Source: Gonocerus acuteangulatus (Eukaryota; Arthropoda; Insecta; Hemiptera; Coreidae). Taken from it: a stretch of DNA of 64,000 nt. The DNA lies in the NCBI GenBank assembly GCA_946811695.1, contig OX328123.1, forward strand, positions 123,041,429-123,105,428, written 5' to 3'. This document shows positions 1 through 8,808 of the stretch, piece by piece (position 1 is the first letter of the stretch; each line of letters starts with the position of its first letter). A program made the position numbers and the translations under genes. The notes under the pieces are model-generated. The model worked only from the letters and a program-made list of their open reading frames with translations, was not told the origin of the DNA and did no database searches.

Positions 1-830
1 AACCTCATATTATCGTATTTTGAGCTAAGGCAGGAACAGGATACAGTCACTCTAGTGGTAGAAAGCGCTCCTTGCGGCGGCTTTGTGAACCTACGTCTGG
101 CGGGCTTTTCTATTGAAATATATTACAAATTAAACCCCCGCTTTCCGATTGACCAATTCAGCTCATTTTTACAACACTTCTTTCTCATGAGTTACCCACG
201 ACGTATACCGCGTTTCGTTACAATACAGCAGAAATTACGACCGGTATGAGTATATTAGGAATTTGGGTCCGGAGTAAACCCCCCCTTCTAATGAACCGAT
301 TTAGTTTTTTTTTACAACACATATTTACCTGTAGATTACCACTACGAATACCGAGTTTCGTCGAAATATACCAAAAATCACGGCTGGTAGTGGCGAATTG
401 GTATTGTGGGTCCGGAGTAAACCCCCCCCCCTCCTAATGAACCGATTTAGTTTATTTTTACAACACATATTTACCTGTGGATTACCACTACGAATACCGA
501 GTTTCGTCGAAATATACCAAAAATCATGGCTGGTAGTGGCGAATTGGTATTGTGGGTCCGGAATAAACCCCCCCTTCCGGTGGACCGACTTTGGTGGTTA
601 ATGAACTCGTTCAATCGTTTGCTAATTGAATGCTATATACCAAGTTTTAACGGGGGTCATTTTCGGTGTCTACTAGGTAGGATCGATAAAGATTTGAAGA
701 AATTTTTCAAAAATTCCGTCATGAGTCCAACCTCAATAGCTACTTTCCTTCAGAGGAAAGTGCTAAAACTAAAAAGCAATAAAAAAATATATTCTTCAAT
801 TATAAGACAAAATAATTAAAGAATATCCGC
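1..830 (+). repeat. Family A repeat, with tandem ~145-bp subunits
   Basis: The copy starts in the window edge with a block (CAGGAACAGGATACAGTC, then GCTCCTTGCGGCGGC) that recurs inverted at 52600 and 58470. It then carries diverged subunits of about 145 bases, each closing in GGGTCCGGARTAAACCCCC (GGG at 265, 408 and 554). After TTCAATCGTTTGCTAATTGAATGCTATATACC it ends in a block with the hairpin CTTTCCTTCAGAGGAAAG and the box CATGAGTCCAACCTCAATAG. Short open frames in it come from the repeat and are not supported as genes. Other copies are at 23140-24055, 36185-36480, 51800-52910 and 58320-58765. Confidence 0.8.
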
Positions 831-1338
831 TCACCTAATGAGCAATGAATGTGTTAAAGAGAAATGAATAACTAATAATTTGGAGAAAAAAAAATGTTTA
901 TATTCAGTCATTATTCGATGGTAAGGTTTGTTGTCTATAAAATAGGCTCAGACTCTCAGTCAATTTGTTATCATTTTCTAAATGTTCCAAGCGTATAAAG
1001 CAATTTAGAGATGTTGCAAAATTAGATTCGGCACTTGTTGTTTAATTGAAATAATTTAAGGTAACTTCAGATTACTTTTATTTATAATTTTCCACATAAC
1101 TTATTTTTAACAGTTATGAAATTACACTAATTAGATAGTAATTTCTCTTACACAACTTTTTTTTTTTTAATATTAAGGTAAATATTTAACATAATTTTAC
1201 ATGTCCTTTGTTTCATTAAAATGAATTTGTGTTTTAGGTGATACCGACCCAAATTGATTTTAATATTTTCTTACATCTGTACATTTTAGGTAAAAATTGC
1301 ATGTTTTAATTATATCTTATATTTTTATTTAATTTCAG

Positions 1339-1497
1339 CACCACTTAGACTACTTAATTGATGTGTTAAGGGATTACATTTCTGCCCAGGACAAAGATTC
1401 AATGGAATTATCATTAAATAAAGTAAAAGAAGAATTAAATTCTAATGAGACTGCGCTTCATCATATGCAATTAGCATTGTATTCCTTTCATGATGCT
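1339..1497 (+). CDS. Ask1: ASK1-like exon (first visible)
   Basis: The acceptor is a pyrimidine-poor tract ending TTTCAG at 1338 and the donor is GTAAGT at 1498. The 159 bases (53 codons, phase 0 at both ends) begin HHLDYLIDVLRDY and read through a charged amphipathic helix to FHDA. This is the helical region that follows the kinase domain in ASK proteins. The preceding 1.3 kb holds a family A repeat and no upstream exon I can recognise. Confidence 0.85.
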
Positions 1498-4400
1498 GTA
1501 AGTAGATTTTTGGTTTCATTCTTCCTAATCTCAAGAAAGCTATTAAAGCCTTTTTTTAAATTATTAAATTAGACAGGTTTTTCATAATTGAAGAGATTCT
1601 CTGAGGCAAGAATGATAATTAAATTAAATACATAGAAAGTATATTGATTTAATCCCATTTTTTGTGATGTTGGAGGTAGTGGAACCATAACTAGGAAGTA
1701 GGTTGAAAGCTTTTTTCTACCATAAACATCATATTCATAAGGCAAAGTCACTTTCAGAATGAATCTCCCATCTTCAGTACCATAATTAGTGCTGGTTCAA
1801 GGGATCCTTGAGAGGTTATTAGATACAAGGTCCAGGGGTCATTATCCAGGGTTCATGGAGTTCTTCTACTTCGTGAATTCATAAATTGCATTTTTACAAG
1901 TTATTTATAAAATTAGTTTTAACTTGGTGAAGATCATGCACATAGGTTCAACTGTCATCCATATGTAGGGTGATGTGTGTGGCAAGGAACGTGTTTTCTT
2001 TGTAACTATTTTTAAATGTATTTGATATTTATGTTACTAAATATATTTTCCTTTCTCTGTTCATTTTGCCCTGGTGGCTATTTAATATAAAAAGTTGGTG
2101 AATAAACATTAATATTTCAATTTTTTTTACTATTTATTGTCAATTACCAACATAATCTTGGTCCATTTTAATTGGTAAATAAAATGTTGAACTATCTTTT
2201 AACACCAATCATTTTTTACTCATTAGTTTCTTTGAAATTGATTGATTTAATTAACCTTACATCTTTGTAGGTAACGAATGTTTTGAAGAAAAGAAAAATC
2301 AAACCCCATTGGATGTTTGCTCTTGATACTTTAATTAGGACTGCTGTACAGACTGCATTTTCAATTATTTCACCAGGTATGTAAGTTGTAAACTATCAGA
2401 AAGCTCTAGGACTGAACAAAATATGCAAGAAAAAAAAATATATACAAAATGAATTGTAACAAAAACTTAAAGAAAGCTTGAACGGTTTTAAGTTCTTATT
2501 TCTCTGATTGACATCGCCCTATCAAAAATTGCTACGTTTTTTGTAGAGAATTTAGTAAGCTTTCGAATTGTCACCTTCCACTTACCACGATTTCCGAACC
2601 ATTTCCATGATATTTATGAAAATACGAGAATTTCTCCATCAAGACCTACCTGTGTGCCAAGTATGATCAACATCAGTCAAACAGTGTGGATATGAAGATC
2701 CGAAAACTTTTAATACCTATTAATAACTTATTTTTTGTCGAATACTTCCTTTACTCCAAATGTAACTATCATTTAAACATCTTAGTTTAGATGAATTTTA
2801 AACATGTAGAACATAAGTCAATTGAATCCCATGATTCTAAGCACCCAAACCGAAAAAGAGATACAAACCTTTCTCAAAAACGGTTACAGATATCGCCTTA
2901 CAAACCTAATTTTTTACTGATAAAGTCCTCTATTTCATGAATATATTGTCAATTGTATTGTACTGAACAAATTCCAAATTTCTAAAGGAAAAAATTATTT
3001 TTTGCAGAGCTTAGCTCGAATATTGATGAAAGGTATATTCATGAGAGCCAGGGCCAAACGGACGGAACACCATCTGTTAACTCTACAGTTAACTCACAGC
3101 AGACAAGCATAAGCAGCTGCTATCAGCCAAATCTAAAACCAAGAATCAGGACCCAGTTAAATTCCCTTAAAAATGAAAATTACAAGTAAGTTTGATCAAA
3201 ATGTACAAATATCATATGTATGCAATAAGATAAAACATGCCATGACAAGATTCATTCTTTCTTATACGAATATTTCACAAAAAAAGTAATGAAATTAAAT
3301 GGTATAATATATATAGTAATTCCTGCAAGTAATTTCTCTGACCTGTGTACCCAAAATCAAGAGTTATTTTCTCTGATTTGAAAAAAAAAAAAAAAAAAAA
3401 TGATTCAATATTTTTCATCTGCACTTTGTACACATTTATGTAGGCAATTCTTCAAGTACAAAGCAAATATTTTTTTTTTATTTTGAAAAACTTAACTGCA
3501 TACGGAGTTTGGCATAATCATAATCATAATTACGATTATAATCACAGGCTTTCGTGATGTGATTATAATCAAATGCCCAAGAGTTACGATTACAATCGTA
3601 ATTACAAGGGTGATTAAGATTATACTCGTAATCACAACATTTTTCTGTAATTACACTCGTAATCACAACATTTTTCTGTGATTACACTTTTAATCAAAAC
3701 ATTTTTCTGTGATTACAACTGTACTCACAGCTGCTTCTGTGATCATGTCTGTAATTACAACTATTAGCATAAATATACTTTAGTGATAACTAAACTGTGT
3801 CGCAAAAAGTGTCCACTGGCGTTCTTGCATGCACGGTAGCCATGTACAAAAAAGAAGACTGTATGTTATACAGTACATTACATAGGTTTGTCGGGTGAAC
3901 CTAAAGCATATTTATGTTCCTGAATTTGAGCAGAAGGCCAAATTCCACGTTTAGAGCAGAAGGCTCTAAACAATTTTTTTTTCTGTGATTAGAACTGTAA
4001 TCACAATTTTTTACTGTAAATACAACTAATCATAACCTTTTTGTGATTTCGAACATAATCACAGAAAAATATATCTGTCATAATTACAGAAAAATATTTA
4101 AGTAAAGATGGAATGGTTGGGATTCGGCTAAATAAACCTCAATATGATTTTGTTTTAGAAAATCTATATTTCGGACGTTTCGGCTACTCATTGGTAGCCT
4201 TCGTCAGCTAAAATGACAAAAAAATAAATTAATACAGAAACAAAAAAAGTTTATAATTGTGATAGGTAACAGAACTTTTTTTTTGTTTCTTACTTTTTTT
4301 TTCTTTTTTTGTCATTTTAGCTGACGAAGGATAACAATGAGTAGCCGAAACGTCCGAAATATAGATTTTCTAAAACAAAATCATATTGAGGTTTATTTAG

Positions 4401-7400
4401 CCGAATCCCAACCATTCCATCTTTACTTATCACCTCGACGGCTAACTATCTAATCATCAAGAAAAATATTTATTTTTCTGTAATTATGACTGAAAAGTCT
4501 CAAACACAACATACATCTGAATTGACAAATGATTCGCATCAAGATAATGAGAATCATAGACATGAAGAGTTGAGACTTTTTCATTCATTGGTATTACGGT
4601 AATTACTAATAAGAATCTAGTAATAGTATCCTAATTTATAAAAATAAAAGATGTTGGGATTACTGTGGTAATTTCAGAAAAATATGAGATTACGTTTGTA
4701 ATCACCAAAACGTTATGATTAAAGTTGTAATTACAGAATAAATCAGCTTTAATCACCGAATAAAAATGTGATTATAGTTATAGTCACGAGATAAAAATGT
4801 GATTACACTTATAATCACAGAAAAAAATAGTAGTAATCGCAGAAAAATGTGATTACGAGTGTATTTATCATCAAATGTGTGATTAAAAGTGTAATGTTTA
4901 TCACTTTTGTAATTACAATCATAATCGTAATCGTAATACCATCTCCAGGGTCTGTGATTATAAATGTAATCATAATCATATCTCCAAAGTCTGAGATTAT
5001 AATCGTAATCCCATCTCCAAAGTCTGAGATTATAATCGTAATCGTAATTATGATTATTGTTTGCCGACGTTTCGGCTTGAAATTCAAGCCTTCATCGGGG
5101 CTGTAAAACAAGTAGGTCAGAGATTATACTAATTTATAAATAAACAAAAAGATTAAAAAAAACAGAAAAACATTATACAGTAAGTATGTGCTACAGCTAG
5201 AGGGACTTGTTTTACAGACCTGATGAAGGCTTGAATTTCAAGCTGAAACATTGGCAAAGAATAAAAATTAGTTTAGTTTTTGTTTACAGAGATCACTTGT
5301 GTCTAAATATCTTAGCTGGAGTTACCCACCTGCCTTGAGAGAGGCGTCTAGGAGCTGGTAGTCATCCCTACAATTGCCTCTGTACCATACCTCCTTCTTC
5401 TCCATTTCCTTTTTTTCTTATCCTTATTTTCTGCGTTTTTTTTTTCAAACACTGAACGAACCCAAGATACATTTTAACAATAGGGATCACCAGAGTCAGA
5501 TTCCCATTGTCTAACTTGAGCCACCTCGGGGCTTGCAATTTCTGTGTTTTGTCAATAATAATTAGTAGTTTGAAAATAGGTGGAACTTAATTTCACACCG
5601 GTCTAATATATTCCATTATATTAACGTATATTGCGAGTAAGAAAAATATATTTATGTATATTCCTTTCTAGATTGATGCAAGAATTGATTGAGGTTCAAA
5701 AAAGCCTTCAGGGTTTCTTAAAACAAATGGTTGATGAACATAAAAACCTGATTGAATGTTTGAAAGGTGCCCTACCCAGCCAAGGATCAACAATTTATGG
5801 ATCAGCATATGACTGTTCGTCACTGTGAGTTTACTAATATCTTATTGTTGAATACTAACTTTTCTTGTGCATCGTATTAGTAGTAACTTAAGCTTGTGCA
5901 ATAATTGATTGCACAAGCTTAACCCTAGAGGCTCGGGCACACAGGACAGGCATTGCGGCGGGCAGCGATATCCGACTGAGGCGATCTACTTGTATTGCAC
6001 AGTATAGCATCAACCCTGTCAAACAAAGTACGATCTGTCGCAGCAAGCTAGTCTTTATTGCTTTGCCAGGCTGCAGCCAAATCGTTTCCTGTTTGCCCGA
6101 GCCTTCATGTAGCTAAGCACTGGGCAACCGAGTGTACCCCAGTAGTGCAGGAGGTTGTCAGGCGAGGTACACACCCCAAGATAAGGGATCAAAGCCCTAC
6201 CTGTTCCTGTCTTCCTTTATCTATACCTAACTTGGAGGAATTCCCTGCTCCACCACGGTAGGCTGGCAACCGTGGTAGATAGCCTGGTGCTAATGCCCTA
6301 GATGCAGAAGCGCCTTTTACTACTTGAATTTTTGCATTTATGTCTTCTTCTCATTTAATTAAGTAGTTTGTGCCCACATATTATATATAGTTTGCTTAAT
6401 TTTTAATTAAAAAAAATACTATTCAAGAGCAAATAAATTAAATTGTTAATTATTTAGAAGGTGCTAAAAACAATACAAATAAACTGAGACAGTTGGACTG
6501 GAAACATTTTATTTATTTATTTACTTTACAATTTTGTGGTAAATTCCCACTTCTAATGGTCCAATTTTGTTAGATCACAAAATACGTTTTTCTAAATGTA
6601 AATATTGGGTTCAATGTGAACTTCTACCCTTAAAACATTGATTTCATAGTTTGTTTATTCAAGTGCTGCAGCCTTTTTTTTATTCTTTTTTTTTCATGGT
6701 TAACGGCGTATCTACTGTTGGGCTATTAACACCAAGCTATCTACAGGTTGCCACACTTTTATACAGATAGTCGGTCACCCATGCAGGTACTGGTCACGCC
6801 CGACGTTGCTAAACTTCTGTGATCTACGGGAACCGGTGCATGCAACCTGGCTATGGCTGTTGGCTTTTTATTCAAATGTTACCAAATTTCACTTCGAACT
6901 TTGATAGAACCATTTCAAAAAGACTCATTCATATCTAAAGTTTTTGGTTTCCTTTGCAACTAAGTGAATTATGGTCATTTATTTAATTACCTGTCTGATT
7001 GCTTAGTTAATCCCAGTTAATTTTTTAGTGTGGGCTGAGTTTGTTTATTCATTTTATACGTTTTTTTTATTAGCTATAACGAACTAATTTACTTTTAATT
7101 CCTGCAATAAACTTTGTATATTAATGTGGAGGCCCGGTGATTTGAGTGTTAACCCTTTCATTGCTAGCGAATGAAGGGACTCGCAGTGCCCAGTACGCTC
7201 GATGCTTACCCGTCTAATCCGAGCTAATAGCACTAGGCCAGAGGAACGACATAAGGCGCTAATATGGGCCATGAGTTAACTTGTATGGAGCGTCAGGGGT
7301 TCTGAGAGTGGAACACGAGTTATCTCGTGTGGAGCGTCTGGGGCCCTGCAAGTGGAACACGAGTTGACTCATGCAGAGCGATGAAAGGGTTAAGGCATGA

Positions 7401-8765
7401 CCACTCTGTGCACAGGGTCTTAGGTTTGATTCCCACTAGGGCTGGTGGATTTTGTTTTAGGGCAAAAGAGAAGGCATCAGCCATACCCTGGCTAGAAAAG
7501 GGTGATTACCTGTAGTTAACATGTCCCAAAAATTTGTATAATAATATTTGTGGTGGGGGCGAGGTTAGCTCAGTGGTAGAGCACTGGACTAATAAGCTGG
7601 AGGCCTGAGTTCAAATCCTGAGCAAGCACTAAAGATTTTTTCTTCTAGTGTCTTTGTTCATGGGTTGAATTCGGTCTCCCTGACCGTCCCTAGGCCAACC
7701 CAGCCTTTAATAAATTTATCAATGGGTACCTTGGGTGCTACTGATTCTAGCAGTCGAAGCAGCCAAGGGGAAAATCAGGCGGCCGGAGCATAGTACTGAC
7801 CAGAATATCTCCCTAGTGTGCCGTATGGTCATGAATCAGATACCTCTATAGTATCTGCCCCTCAGGGCCCTCGTGGCCTGTTACGGGATTGATTTTTTTT
7901 TAATATTTGTGGTATTTATAACTGGGAATTAAAATTTTATAAAATAATTTATAGTGATAAATACAATGTTTATTTTTTTTCAGAGATAGTGACATAAAAC
8001 CGAATGATATGAGGCATGGGAGAATTGTGCCACAAATTAGTATTACTGAAACAATGAATCCAGACAAACAACTTGTCCATTGGTTGGAATCTCATGGGGT
8101 TGATGATCACACAATTCAAAAGGTATATGTTTTTCAGATTTCATTGAATACAAATCACTTATGACATGATGCTTTCTAAAGCAAAAAAAAAAAAAAAAAA
8201 AAAAAATTGCGGTTCTTTCTGGGCATTACTTAATTTTTTGTTCTCAGGAAAAATTCCTTAAATGTTTTTATTCAGTCAATTGATTTATTGAACGGATCCT
8301 TGTAATTATTAATAGTTCTCATTAGCACTCACATACTATTAATGTTTGATCCAATATTTTCCAGGTGGAAGGTCAATAAAAGAGAATTAACAAAGTCAAT
8401 TCAATTTATTTTATTTAAGCTCTATATGTTTCACATCTTTGGTGCCTCTACAGGAGCTAAAAATTCACTAAACTACAAGTACAGCCTAATTATATTAAGG
8501 CGAACCTGCCCGTACAATGGCCACATTCAAACTGAAGTTACTGCTACGTATTGCAAAATTGATGAATTGATTTTATTTATTCTTTTTTATTGACCTTCTG
8601 TCTGGAAAATATTGGATTAAAGCAGGTTGGGTCACTATAAAATATAAATATTAATGTTTGGCCATAAAAATGTGTACTACTTATTTTTTTATGTGAAAAT
8701 GCTATACAAATTAAGGGTTCCCATTTAAAACCATTTTAATAAGGATTAGATTTACCCAAGAAATA

Positions 8766-8808
<43 letters not shown>

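Larger units (their letters stand above)
4101..4460. mobile_element. Foldback element with hammerhead motifs, copy 1 (12-bp target duplication)
   Basis: The element opens AGTAAAGATGGAATGGTTGG and carries the inverted match near 4428, followed by a single-sided tail TCACCTCGACGGCTAACTATC. The 12-mer GAAAAATATTTA flanks it at 4089-4100 and 4461-4472, a target-site duplication. Each arm carries a hammerhead-like core pointing outward. It contains no open frame. The layout resembles inverted Penelope-type pseudo-LTRs, known to carry hammerheads, but without any GIY-YIG/RT gene. Compared with copy 2 (16614-17250) the central part is deleted. Confidence 0.75.
3510..5060. repeat. Degenerate GTGATTAC/GTAATCAC palindromic motif array
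   Basis: Roughly 1.2 kb of imperfect repetition built from 8-10 base units such as TGTGATTACA, TGTAATTACA and TGTAATCACA, in both orientations. Spacers such as ACATTTTTC recur. Copies cluster at 3510-3780, 3980-4090 and 4460-5060. The hammerhead foldback element at 4101-4460 interrupts it, and a second hammerhead inverted repeat starts at its right edge. Tyr/Asn/Asp-rich and Ile/Thr-rich open frames here are translations of the repeat. Confidence 0.75.

Noticed and set aside
1..819. Upstream ASK1 exons in the first kilobase
   Set aside because: All open frames there are family A repeat translations; none joins in phase to the acceptor at 1338.
3510..5060. CRISPR array
   Set aside because: Repeats are short, imperfect, in both orientations and irregularly spaced in an animal intron.
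3478..5111. Tyr/Asn/Asp-rich and Ile/Thr-rich frames
   Set aside because: Direct translation of the GTGATTAC motif array.
7561..7632. tRNA gene
   Set aside because: A and B boxes are present, but the anticodon stem does not pair, the acceptor ends do not match, and the same unit recurs with a 270-base body and target duplications; it is a SINE head.
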